In this document: one piece after another, positions 34,502-43,187 of the stretch
Layout: every line of letters begins with the position of its first letter
How positions within the stretch are numbered: the first letter of the stretch is position 1
From: Lujinxingiaceae bacterium
Lineage (GTDB): Bacteria; Myxococcota_A; Bradymonadia; Bradymonadales; Bradymonadaceae
Length of the DNA stretch: 64,000 nt
NCBI GenBank assembly: GCA_013697635.1
Contig: JACCWM010000062.1
Span: forward strand, 60,215 to 124,214
Direction: 5' to 3'
The notes under the pieces: model-generated
The model's input: only the letters and a program-made list of their open reading frames with translations
The model's database searches: none
Told to the model about the DNA's origin: nothing
Made by a program: the position numbers and the translations under genes

Positions 34502-36732
34502 GGGATTGAGCGGACCAGACGAACGCCCGTGCCCATCTTATGGGTTATCCAATTGGCTGTCGACCGATCAGCCGCCCTCAAGCGCGCCAGATGGCCGCAA
34601 AAGCCGGCGCCACGCACGACGGCCTTGAGGCCGTCATGCTCTGCACCAAGCGGATCGGTGGTATCGCCCGGGTACTCGCCATGCGTGTCCCAAACGAATT
34701 CACCTACGTTGCCGCTCATGTCGTAGAGTCCCCAGCGGTTGGGAAGATACTCACCCACAGGTTTGGGACCACAGTGCGAGAGCATGTGCGGGCGTTGTCC
34801 ATCGCCCGAGCAGTCAAAACCACCCGGATAATCGACGCTACAGTTGCCACAGAAGTTGGCAATCTCTTCCAGCAGCGGCTGCGCGCAGGTATTTCGTGAC
34901 TCGGGGTCACCGTTGTAAAAAGTCGTTGTCGAGCCAGCTCGATAGGCATATTCCCACTCCGCCTCAGTTGGCATGCGATAGCCCGAGCAACTCAAGGAAA
35001 AACTCAAACTCGCCGGGCATCGCAGCCGATTTCCGGGCTCTCCGGTACAACTCGAAAGGTCGTAACACGGTTGAAGATCGTAGGCTTTAGAGACGGCGTT
35101 GGCATAGGCCAATACATCGAGCCAACTGATGCTCTCGACCGGACACGAGGAGCCGCATTGGTCGAAATGGGAAGGATTGTACCCCATCAGATCTTTCCAC
35201 TGCTTTTGCGTGGCCTCAGTGCTCGACATCAAAAACGGTTTCGAGAGCGTTACTTCGTGCTGGGATTCAAGCGCGCTGCGGCCGTATTCGTCCGGCGCAG
35301 AGCCCATGATGAAGCTGCCGCTTGGGACATAGACGTAGTTAGCAAGGGCACAGTGGTCATTGGAGCAATAACCATGGTCGCAATCTTCATCCGAGAGACA
35401 GGACGCTCCGATATTGCACGTCGTCGATCCGTTGCACTGAGTCGCCTCTGGTCCGTCACAGACATATTCATCGGCCCCACAAGGTCCACATGCCGTGCCC
35501 GGCGCAGGCGCGAGTTCGCCGCATCCTCCACATCCATTGGAGCAAAGTAGGTCAGGATCGACCTCGTCACGACTGGCTTTTCGAAAGGTTCTCGCCAGTC
35601 GAAACCCGACATTGAGTGATGTGGCGATGTACGTGGTCGATTTGCGATCGGCTGCGCGCAACCGGCTCATGTGCCCGCAAAAACCTGCGCCCCTCACAAC
35701 GATCAAGCTCTCGTGCTCAGGCCCCATTGGGTCGACCGCCATGGCCGGATAATCACCCGGTGCATCCCAGACCATCTCCGCGACGTTACCGGCCATGTCA
35801 TAAAGTCCGAGCGCATTGGCCTGACGTTGCCCGACGCTGGTCGTTGCGCAATCCGTCGGTTGGTCTGGCCTGGCCCCGTCGCCGGAACAATCATAACTTT
35901 GACCATAAGTCGACGAGCAGTTGCCACAGAATTGAGCGATCTCCTGGAGCAGCGGCTGGGCGCAGGTGTCACGACTGTCCGGATCGCCGTTAAAAAAGGC
36001 GGTGCGCGTTCCCGCGCGGTAGGCATACTCCCACTCCGCCTCGGTCGGCAGGCGATAGCCTGTACAATCCACATCGATCTCGAACGGGCGTGCACAGCGT
36101 AGTCGCATACCGGGGCTACCCGTGCAAGAACTCAGATCGTAGCAAGTCTCGAGACCCTCGGAGCGCGAGCGCGCATTGGCATACCAAAGCGCTTCGAGCC
36201 AGGAAACGCTCTCCACCGGGCAATCCGCGCCACACTGATCGAAGTGCGATGGGTTATAGCCCATCACGCTCTCCCACTGGCCCTGGGTCACCTCGCTTGT
36301 CTGCATGAAGAAGTGGCGCGTGAGCGCGACCGGGTGTTCGTCCTCACCGTCGATGCGGCCCCGCTCACTGAGCGGCGAACCCATCTGAAAGATACCACCA
36401 GCAACGTAGCCAAATCCTTCAGGAGCGCACGCACCAAAATAGCATTGACCGACCGAACACTGAGCGTCCGATTCACACGCCTGGCCCAGACTGCACGTCG
36501 TCGACCCATCGCATCGCAGCGCATCGGTTCCTTCGCAGCGTAATTGATCCAGGCCACACGGGCCGCAACCATCGCCAGGGAGGGCGAGCAATGTCGAGCA
36601 ACCGCCACAGACGTTGGCCGGGCCCGCCATCGAGTCACAATTCGATGAGGGCTGTGGCTCTCCACACGCCGACAACAATAATACGAGCGATGACGCGAAA
36701 GAAGTAAGGAGGAAATAGTGCAATGGTTTCAT
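34498..36732 (-). CDS. Lipoprotein with two SUMF1/FGE-like domains
   Basis: 744 residues. The lipobox LSAC is near residue 23. A Cys-rich spacer leads into two full SUMF1 (FGE-sulfatase, C-type-lectin-like) domains, about residues 107-385 and 465-743. Each has GYRxPTEAEWEYAYRAG and GLYDMxGNV. The domains are clearly duplicated: both contain MGYNPSHFDQCG and SRxTCAQPLLxEIAxFCGNC. The end of each reads RGAGFCGH...LRAADR, with one Cys instead of the copper-binding pair of true formylglycine-generating enzyme. A binding or structural role on the surface is more likely than sulfatase activation. Confidence 0.82.
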   Translation of the reverse strand: MKPLHYFLLTSFASSLVLLLSACGEPQPSSNCDSMAGPANVCGGCSTLLALPGDGCGPCGLDQLRCEGTDALRCDGSTTCSLGQACESDAQCSVGQCYFGACAPEGFGYVAGGIFQMGSPLSERGRIDGEDEHPVALTRHFFMQTSEVTQGQWESVMGYNPSHFDQCGADCPVESVSWLEALWYANARSRSEGLETCYDLSSCTGSPGMRLRCARPFEIDVDCTGYRLPTEAEWEYAYRAGTRTAFFNGDPDSRDTCAQPLLQEIAQFCGNCSSTYGQSYDCSGDGARPDQPTDCATTSVGQRQANALGLYDMAGNVAEMVWDAPGDYPAMAVDPMGPEHESLIVVRGAGFCGHMSRLRAADRKSTTYIATSLNVGFRLARTFRKASRDEVDPDLLCSNGCGGCGELAPAPGTACGPCGADEYVCDGPEATQCNGSTTCNIGASCLSDEDCDHGYCSNDHCALANYVYVPSGSFIMGSAPDEYGRSALESQHEVTLSKPFLMSSTEATQKQWKDLMGYNPSHFDQCGSSCPVESISWLDVLAYANAVSKAYDLQPCYDLSSCTGEPGNRLRCPASLSFSLSCSGYRMPTEAEWEYAYRAGSTTTFYNGDPESRNTCAQPLLEEIANFCGNCSVDYPGGFDCSGDGQRPHMLSHCGPKPVGEYLPNRWGLYDMSGNVGEFVWDTHGEYPGDTTDPLGAEHDGLKAVVRGAGFCGHLARLRAADRSTANWITHKMGTGVRLVRSIP

Positions 36733-36736
36733 CAGC

Positions 36737-38392
36737 TTACTGCGTGTTTGGGCCAGGGTTCGGAATTGTTCTTACAAGGCGAAAGCCGATGTTATTCAAG
36801 CGACCCGAGGGTGCCAGGCTTGTACGGTATGCAACGCGCAGATACTGGCCCGCTGCCGCAAAGGTAGCACCGCGCATGCGCTTTGTGGTCCCACTCTCAG
36901 GGCCGAGCGGATCTTCGACAGCGGAGCCTGGCTCAGGATAATCTCCCGTCCAATCCGCGACATACTCCCACACATTGCCGGTCATGTCGAAGAGCCCCCA
37001 AGCATTGGGTTCTTTTTGACCCACGGGATGCGTTCCACACGTTATGGCGCCAGAATACCACCCATCACAATCCACGCCGCCAGAGTAGGTCACTGCACTG
37101 TTGCCCTTATACCAGGCGATACGGTCCATCTCCTCAGCGAGTGGAGTCGAGCCCCAAAACGCCAACAGGCCCGAGTCGGTCAAAAAGGCGCTCGTCGTGC
37201 CCGCGCGCGCCGCATACTCCCACTCGGCTTCGGTGGGCAAGCGGTAACCCGAGCAGTCGAGGTCGAGCGCTCCGAGTGCGGCAAAACTGCATCCGACCCC
37301 CGTGCACGTCCTTCCCTCATCCCGATCGGTTAGCTTGCATCCTGCTCCCAGGGTGCCCGTGCACGCTTCGAGCTGGTAGCACTCCATGAGACCTTCCGCA
37401 CGCGAAAGGGCGTTGGCATAGTGAAGGGTCTCCCACCAGCTGACGCGCTCTACGGGACAGTCGCGCCCACAATTTGCAAAATAGGCCGGCGTGCTCTCCA
37501 TGAGATCTTGCCACTCGCCCTGCGTGACTGTGGTTGTCTTGATGAAGAAAGCGCGCGTCAGCGTGACCTCGTGCTGTCCATTTTCACGATCGTGGTGGCG
37601 ACCTTGTTCGTTGAGCGGCGCACCCATTGTAAATGTAGCCGCTGGGATAAACTGGTAGCCTTCTGGAGTGCAGTGACCGTTTGCACACGTACCAGCGCGG
37701 CAATCCTCACTTTGTGAGCAGGCAGCCCCGTAGAGGCAAAGTTGCTCGCCGAGGCATGCGACAGAATCTTGGGTGTCGCACTCAAAGCGTGCCTGGGGGC
37801 ATTCGCCGCATGGCATGCCCGGCTCATCGCTGAGCTCGAAGCATCCGCCACATGCGTTCAATACCGCCTCGTTCAATTCGGCTTCGCCACATGTGCCACA
37901 CTCATTCAATGCATCCGCGCCCGCATCCCCTGAGCAAACTATCCCATCGGTGCCCTCGCAGGTCCAGACACCGCTCTCACAAGTTCCGCAAGCGGCTCCT
38001 GGGGCCATGGGCAAGGTCGTGCAACCGCCACACGCATTGAGTTCTCCTGGTTCACCGCCGCACACCAGCTCAACAGGAACCGTTGTCGAGCACTCCCAGC
38101 GCCCGCTCGCGCATACACCACAGGGATCTCCAACGCTCTCGCGAAGTTTTTCACAGGTACCGCAGGCGTTGAGCGCAGACAAACCCTCGCCGCCTTCACA
38201 GTGAACGCTGCCTGTGGCATCGCAGGTCCAGGCTCCAGTTTCGCACTCGCCACAAGGCTCACCAAGCGTTTGATTTATAAGCGGCTCGCAAACGGCAGGC
38301 TCCTCAAGTTTTGGGGGGCTGTTGCAGCTCACCAAAAACATGAAGGTCGACAGCACGATCACCCGAACACGAAGCGCAATGCCATACTTCAT
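36737..38392 (-). CDS. Lipoprotein with Cys-rich repeats and one SUMF1/FGE-like domain
   Basis: 551 residues. A signal peptide ends in LVSC (about Cys23). About 200 residues follow with four or five degenerate copies of a roughly 40-residue unit: LNACGGC, then PGxxCGxC, then GxWxC. The C-terminal 300 residues are a SUMF1 domain (FIPAATFTMGAP, GYRLPTEAEWEYAARAG, GLFDMTGNVWEYVAD). Both catalytic Cys positions are absent (RGATFAAAGQYLRVAYR), so FGE activity is unlikely. It lies 4 bp before the two-domain SUMF1 gene and clearly shares an operon. The DNA is less GC-rich than its surroundings. Confidence 0.82.
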   Translation of the reverse strand: MKYGIALRVRVIVLSTFMFLVSCNSPPKLEEPAVCEPLINQTLGEPCGECETGAWTCDATGSVHCEGGEGLSALNACGTCEKLRESVGDPCGVCASGRWECSTTVPVELVCGGEPGELNACGGCTTLPMAPGAACGTCESGVWTCEGTDGIVCSGDAGADALNECGTCGEAELNEAVLNACGGCFELSDEPGMPCGECPQARFECDTQDSVACLGEQLCLYGAACSQSEDCRAGTCANGHCTPEGYQFIPAATFTMGAPLNEQGRHHDRENGQHEVTLTRAFFIKTTTVTQGEWQDLMESTPAYFANCGRDCPVERVSWWETLHYANALSRAEGLMECYQLEACTGTLGAGCKLTDRDEGRTCTGVGCSFAALGALDLDCSGYRLPTEAEWEYAARAGTTSAFLTDSGLLAFWGSTPLAEEMDRIAWYKGNSAVTYSGGVDCDGWYSGAITCGTHPVGQKEPNAWGLFDMTGNVWEYVADWTGDYPEPGSAVEDPLGPESGTTKRMRGATFAAAGQYLRVAYRTSLAPSGRLNNIGFRLVRTIPNPGPNTQ

Positions 38393-38512
38393 ATCAACAA
38401 CTTCAGTGGTGGAATCAATGCCAGGAGAGGCGCACGCTCCAAGGTATAGGAACTTTCAGGCTACTTTTCAATCACATCCAATATGCGCCAGTCAGCGACC
38501 CCCAGACTGTGA

Positions 38513-40723
38513 TTATGGCCTCCAAAACACCTCGTCGCGCTCTGCCAAAAAGCCATCAAGCAAGGATTTCATCATCGTTAGCCGCGCTGTATGCGTCTTG
38601 CTGTCGGTAAGAGTAATCTTCTCACCAGGATCGTTTTTGAGATCGAAGAGTGCGTAGACCCGCGGTGTTGCCCAGAAGATCAACTTGTAATCATCCAAAA
38701 TCACGGCCGTGGAGTGATACTCGAAGCGGGTTTCAGTAAAGAGGGGCCGGCCTGAAGGCAGCGCATGACCAAACAGGGCGGGAAGGTAACTTCGGCCTTC
38801 GACCATGAAGTCGACCTTATAGCCGAACAGATCCACCAAAGTGGGTAGGTGATCGACTGAGCTGACCGGGTCCATGATGTCATGGCCGCTCATCCCCGGA
38901 ATGCGTACGAGCAGCGGAACGCGGATCTCCTCATTGAATAAGGTATGGCGATAAGACGTGCGTCCGTGTTCCCGAAATTGTACGCCGTGGTCGGACGTCA
39001 AGAGCATGATCGTGTTGTCCTGAAAACCACTTGCGGCAATCTCGTCGCAGATCATGCCCACCATTTCATCAACCTCGTCGATATAGGCCAACTCGTGCGA
39101 GTAGATATGAACGGCAATTAGAAACCCTTTTTCCTTGGGTACGATTCCGCCAGCCTCTTTGTAGGTTGTTTGCAAATCGCGCGTCGTTTGTGGTGAGTGT
39201 TTCTCATCGGCGACTACCCGTCGATCAAATCCATCGTAAATCGGCTTCTTTTCGGCAGCGGAAGCAGCATTGGAAAAGAAGTCACCGTCGTACCAGGCGT
39301 CCGTTAAGACGGTCGTCGATAGCCCGTGGCGGCTAAAAGTGGTTTGCAAATTGTTTCCCTTCTCGTAGGCAAACCAATAGGGCAACTCGACCACGCCGCG
39401 AGAGTCCTGAGCACGTGTAGCGCCGTAGGTTCCCGTGTAAATGGACGGGAAGGAAACCTTTGTATTGTTGCCCGCCGAAAAGGCATTGCGAAAGACAAAG
39501 GCATCTTTGAAGCACTTATCGATTCTCGGAGTGATCGCCTGCCCGGAATTATAGAGCCCCAGGTCATGAGGACGCTTCATATCCAAGAAAAAGAGAACGA
39601 CATTCTCATACTCACCACGATCCACACCTTGAGATAGCTCAATGGGAACAAAGGTTGTTGGCAGGGAACCCGTTTGATCAATTGGGAAAGAGCCTGCAGA
39701 ACGTCTGGCCAGGCCTCGGCGAACCGTGTTCACTGTTCCGCGAAGCGAATGGTGAAGCAGCCGAGTGTTCTGAATCGTCTCGAGCATGAATCGCTGCTGC
39801 ACGGTATGGACCGCGCCGACATATCCCACGCTCGAGAGAGGAGCGGCCCATTGAACGCCAATCAGCGAGACTACTGTCAGGGCACCCAAGATAGCAGCGA
39901 CAATGCTTGTACGTGCGTGGATGCGCCGCGTAACAGCGGGAACCAATGCGGAAACAAAATGCCAGCTGAGAAGATAGGACAAGACGATGAGTATCGCATT
40001 TACCTCCTGATAATCATCGACGTAATACGAGTTGTTGATGTGTTGGAGCAATACAATGGCAAGCAGCGATGAAAAGGCGACAAAAACAGTGAACCTGCGA
40101 CGATGAGCAAGGAGAAGTTGGCGCTGGCTAAACAATGATACTGAGCTCAAAAGCACAATCGGGATGATCAGCCCGACCACCGAGCGCATGGTTGCTCGCT
40201 GATGCGTAAATCCAAAACCACCAAACAAAAAGTAGTTCCAGTAAGTGGAGAGAAACCACGTCGCGAGCACAAGCGCCAGCAACACGTGTCCGTTGAACCG
40301 CTCTCCGTCGCCCCTCGCGATACGCCGTGCACAGAAATAAAACACAACCCCAGGAAGCAAAGCGAACAAGGATTGCCAAATCGGGGCAGGGCTGCGAAGC
40401 CCGTCGGCGCCAGCGTTGGTGATTGCTAAAGCCACCAGTACGAGAAACAGGGCTTGAGCAAAGATCCCCGCCTTCACCCGCGATGTAACGGCCCATCGTG
40501 CGAAGAAACGGCTTAAATAATGACTTGTGCCTGCCACTGCGATCAGAAGTGTGGCCAAAATCAACGAAAGTCCGCAGCCCTGCAGAAAAAAGAGAATCTG
40601 GTTTACTCCCCCTTTCAAGAAGGGAGCTGCATAAGAGAAACGAAAATATACTTGCTCCACCAGAAATATGCACAGGCTGCAAAGGACGGCATGAACGAGA
40701 AAGCTTTTAGATTCGATGGTCAT
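38513..40723 (-). CDS. Membrane-anchored sulfatase-fold enzyme, predicted Thr nucleophile
   Basis: 736 residues. The N-terminal half has about eight to ten hydrophobic helices, and the C-terminal half is an alkaline-phosphatase-superfamily sulfatase domain (LFFLDMKRPHDLGLY, LLTSDHGVQFREHGR, VDHLPTLVDLFG). The Cys-x-Pro-x-Arg formylglycine motif is missing. Instead AGNNTKVSFPS places Thr421 where phosphoethanolamine transferases (MCR-1/EptA, GTSTAYSVP) have their nucleophilic Thr. It is therefore probably a phospho-group transferase or phosphatase-like enzyme acting on the glycan outside the inner membrane. Base composition is AT-richer than the flanks, hinting at transfer. Confidence 0.8.
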   Translation of the reverse strand: MTIESKSFLVHAVLCSLCIFLVEQVYFRFSYAAPFLKGGVNQILFFLQGCGLSLILATLLIAVAGTSHYLSRFFARWAVTSRVKAGIFAQALFLVLVALAITNAGADGLRSPAPIWQSLFALLPGVVFYFCARRIARGDGERFNGHVLLALVLATWFLSTYWNYFLFGGFGFTHQRATMRSVVGLIIPIVLLSSVSLFSQRQLLLAHRRRFTVFVAFSSLLAIVLLQHINNSYYVDDYQEVNAILIVLSYLLSWHFVSALVPAVTRRIHARTSIVAAILGALTVVSLIGVQWAAPLSSVGYVGAVHTVQQRFMLETIQNTRLLHHSLRGTVNTVRRGLARRSAGSFPIDQTGSLPTTFVPIELSQGVDRGEYENVVLFFLDMKRPHDLGLYNSGQAITPRIDKCFKDAFVFRNAFSAGNNTKVSFPSIYTGTYGATRAQDSRGVVELPYWFAYEKGNNLQTTFSRHGLSTTVLTDAWYDGDFFSNAASAAEKKPIYDGFDRRVVADEKHSPQTTRDLQTTYKEAGGIVPKEKGFLIAVHIYSHELAYIDEVDEMVGMICDEIAASGFQDNTIMLLTSDHGVQFREHGRTSYRHTLFNEEIRVPLLVRIPGMSGHDIMDPVSSVDHLPTLVDLFGYKVDFMVEGRSYLPALFGHALPSGRPLFTETRFEYHSTAVILDDYKLIFWATPRVYALFDLKNDPGEKITLTDSKTHTARLTMMKSLLDGFLAERDEVFWRP

Positions 40724-41057
40724 AGAAATGCCCGTGATCCTGAATGCAAATGTACGAGCTCTGAGTTCCAGAGAGCAAGGTTATGTCGCGCATGTTCAAA
40801 GCAACCCGGCTTTGGCGAGACTGCCAAAGACTTTAGCGTTGAGCAACCCATTGTATGCATTGAAATTTTGAAACACTTGATCCCATCGTGAGCCGCACGA
40901 CGGGCTTTGCTCCCAATCGCGTTTGACACCAACTTGGCCCCCGTGTAACAAATTCAGGTGCCTTGTGCGCTGAAACACGCCCGCAAAACGCCAGTGACCG
41001 ATGGCCGACTGCTCAAGGCTGACCGCTTAGCCGTTCCCCAAGCGATGCAGTGCTCAC
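40724..41057. other. 334-bp intergenic region
   Basis: This divergent spacer lies between the sulfatase-fold gene and the E1-alpha gene and must hold both promoters. I see no ORF with normal composition and no clear -35/-10 pair or hairpin with a T-run. It is AT-richer at the left end, matching the sulfatase side. Confidence 0.5.
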
Positions 41058-42065
41058 ATGTCCAATGCGATCAAGCCGCACCCTCTTCCCGACCCGCGCA
41101 CGCGCTTTGTCGCGGATGCGCGCCCTTCGGTCCAAAAGCTCTACGAACAGGTCGCCTTGATCCGCAACTTCGAGGAGCGCCTGCTCGATTTATTCGAAGC
41201 CGGCGAGCTCTTTGGCACCACGCACTGCTACATCGGTCAGGAAGCCAACGCCGCCGGTATCATCAACCATCTGGGCGTCGACGACATCGTTTTTAGCAAC
41301 CATCGCTGCCACGGTCATTTTTTGACCTACGCCGATCGCCCCGATTTGCTCATGGGCGAGCTGATGGGGCGCGCCAGCGGGCTGGTCGGTGGCCGCGGTG
41401 GCAGCCAACACATCTGCCACTCGAACTTTTACTCAAACGGCGTCCAGGGCGGCATCGTTCCGGCGGCTACAGGCATGGCCCTGGCCGAAAAGATCAAGGG
41501 CAGCGGCGCGGTCGCCGTCGTGTTTTTAGGCGATGGAACCCTGGGCCAGGGCGTGGTCTACGAATCGCTCAACATGGCCTCATTGTGGGGCGCGCCGGTG
41601 GTCTTCGTCGTCGAGAACAACCGTTGGGCGCAGAGCACGCCCGTCGAGCGTGAGCTCGCCGGCGACATGGTCGCGCGCGGCGCGGCCTTTGGCATCGACG
41701 CCGGCCAGATCGATTCGACGGACGCCGAAGAACTCTACGCTCACTTTCAGGTTATCTTCGAGAAGGTACGGGCCACCAACCGGCCCCACTTCGAGGTGAT
41801 CCACACCTACCGGCTTTGCCATCACTCCAAGAGCGATGACATGCGTCCCGAGGACGAGATCGCGCGCTTTCGCGCCAATGAGCCGCTTCCCAAGCTGCGC
41901 GCACGCCTTGCGCCAGCGATCGCCCAACGGATCGACGAAGCCGTGGCAAAGCGCGTCGACGATGCCATCGTCTGGGCGCGTGCTCAGCCGTTTCCCGAAC
42001 CCGGCGGGCTGGGTCATTCTTTGATACCACCGAGGCGCAAAAGCTCCTCGCTCGATCAGCCATAG
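41058..42065 (+). CDS. 2-oxoacid dehydrogenase E1 component, alpha subunit
   Basis: 335 residues. It binds thiamine diphosphate and decarboxylates a 2-oxoacid. The TPP motif begins at Gly158 (GDGTLGQGVVYESLN) and ends with ENN. The N-terminus has RNFEERLLDLFEAGELFGTTH then YIGQEA, the site of the conserved His/Glu. RLCHHSKSDD is the usual phosphorylation-loop region. Length matches acetoin or branched-chain/pyruvate dehydrogenase alpha chains (about 330). It is the first of three genes with the beta subunit and the lipoyl-acyltransferase fusion, and is divergent from the sulfatase-fold gene. Confidence 0.93.
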   Translation: MSNAIKPHPLPDPRTRFVADARPSVQKLYEQVALIRNFEERLLDLFEAGELFGTTHCYIGQEANAAGIINHLGVDDIVFSNHRCHGHFLTYADRPDLLMGELMGRASGLVGGRGGSQHICHSNFYSNGVQGGIVPAATGMALAEKIKGSGAVAVVFLGDGTLGQGVVYESLNMASLWGAPVVFVVENNRWAQSTPVERELAGDMVARGAAFGIDAGQIDSTDAEELYAHFQVIFEKVRATNRPHFEVIHTYRLCHHSKSDDMRPEDEIARFRANEPLPKLRARLAPAIAQRIDEAVAKRVDDAIVWARAQPFPEPGGLGHSLIPPRRKSSSLDQP

Positions 42066-42086
42066 TCCGTTTCACAAGTGAGCCTG

Positions 42087-43139
42087 ATGTCTCAAACTGT
42101 GCTGAAGTCACTCAACCAAGCCCTCCATGATTTGATGGCGCGCGACGAGCGCGTCGTGCTCATCGGTGAGGACTTGCTCGATCCCTACGGTGGCGCTTTC
42201 AAGGTGGTCAAAGGCCTCTCGTCGCTGTATCCGGAGCGTGTCTTCACCTCGCCCATCAGTGAGGCAGGCTTCACCGGAATTGCCTCCGGAATGGCCATGC
42301 GTGGGCTGCGCCCGATCGTCGAGATCATGTTTGGCGACTTCCTGATGCTTGCCGCCGATCAGCTGCTCAACCACATCACCAAGTACCGCTGGATGTACAA
42401 CGAGCAGGTCACGGTGCCGATGGTCATTCGTGCGCCGATGGGCGCGCGCCGCGGCTATGGCCCGACGCACTCTCAGTCGATTGAAAAGCACTTCATCGGA
42501 ATGCCCGGCCTGCGCGTTGTGGCACCGAGCCCCTTTCATGATCCCGGTGCCTTGCTCACCCATGCCGTGATCCACGACGACGAGCCGGTGATCTTCGTCG
42601 AAAACAAGCTCATGTACTCGCGCCTTCTCAAAGAGGCGACGAGCAATGCACGCCTCGGAGATCTGTTCGTCCGTGTCAGCGCTGATGCCTATCCCACCGT
42701 CACGCTCTCCTACGACGCATTCACCCATGCCGACGTCACCCTGGTCGCCTACGGCGGAATGGCCGAGATCGCCGAGGCCGCAGCCGAGAAGCTGCTCTTC
42801 GAAGACGAGGTCTATTGCGAGCTGGTCTTTCCCTCCTGTATCCAGCCTGTTGCGCTCGCTCCCATCCTCGCTTCGCTTGCACGCTCGGGCCATCTCGTCG
42901 TCTGTGAGGAAGGCTCGCAAACCGCCGGCTGGGGCGCTGAGGTCGTCGCCCAGGTGAGCACAAAGGCATTCGACTTGCTCCAGCAAGCGCCCGCACGCGT
43001 GGCGGCCATGGAATATCCAATCGCCAATACACGCACTCTCGAAGACTTCATCCTTCCCCAAGTCGACGATATCGTCGAGGCCGTGCGCGCAACGCTTTCC
43101 AAACCCCGCACGGACCAGCTCCACGTCGTGCGTGGCTAA
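42087..43139 (+). CDS. 2-oxoacid dehydrogenase E1 component, beta subunit
   Basis: 350 residues. Transketolase-type pyrimidine-binding domain with LIGEDLLDPYGGAF, SPISEAGFTGIASGMAM and MFGDFLMLAADQLLNH; the C-terminal domain carries VVCEEGSQTAGWGAEV. It completes the alpha2-beta2 E1 enzyme that reductively acylates lipoyl-lysine. ATG 42087 has an AAGTGAG ribosome site, preferred over GTG 42078. It starts 21 bp after E1-alpha. No typical E2 (HxxxDG) or E3 gene follows, which is unusual; the next gene is the lipoyl-acyltransferase fusion. Confidence 0.93.
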   Translation: MSQTVLKSLNQALHDLMARDERVVLIGEDLLDPYGGAFKVVKGLSSLYPERVFTSPISEAGFTGIASGMAMRGLRPIVEIMFGDFLMLAADQLLNHITKYRWMYNEQVTVPMVIRAPMGARRGYGPTHSQSIEKHFIGMPGLRVVAPSPFHDPGALLTHAVIHDDEPVIFVENKLMYSRLLKEATSNARLGDLFVRVSADAYPTVTLSYDAFTHADVTLVAYGGMAEIAEAAAEKLLFEDEVYCELVFPSCIQPVALAPILASLARSGHLVVCEEGSQTAGWGAEVVAQVSTKAFDLLQQAPARVAAMEYPIANTRTLEDFILPQVDDIVEAVRATLSKPRTDQLHVVRG

Positions 43140-43187
43140 AGCAGCACACTTCATCTACGTTTCAATTGCTGAGCCAACAGAGAATCC

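Noticed and set aside
34498..40723. Sulfatase with its maturation factor
   Set aside because: The sulfatase-fold protein has no C-x-P-x-R and the SUMF1 domains lack the FGE cysteine pair.
40720..40932. 70-codon minus-strand ORF upstream of the sulfatase-fold gene
   Set aside because: No motif, no ribosome site, and biased toward random composition in a promoter region.
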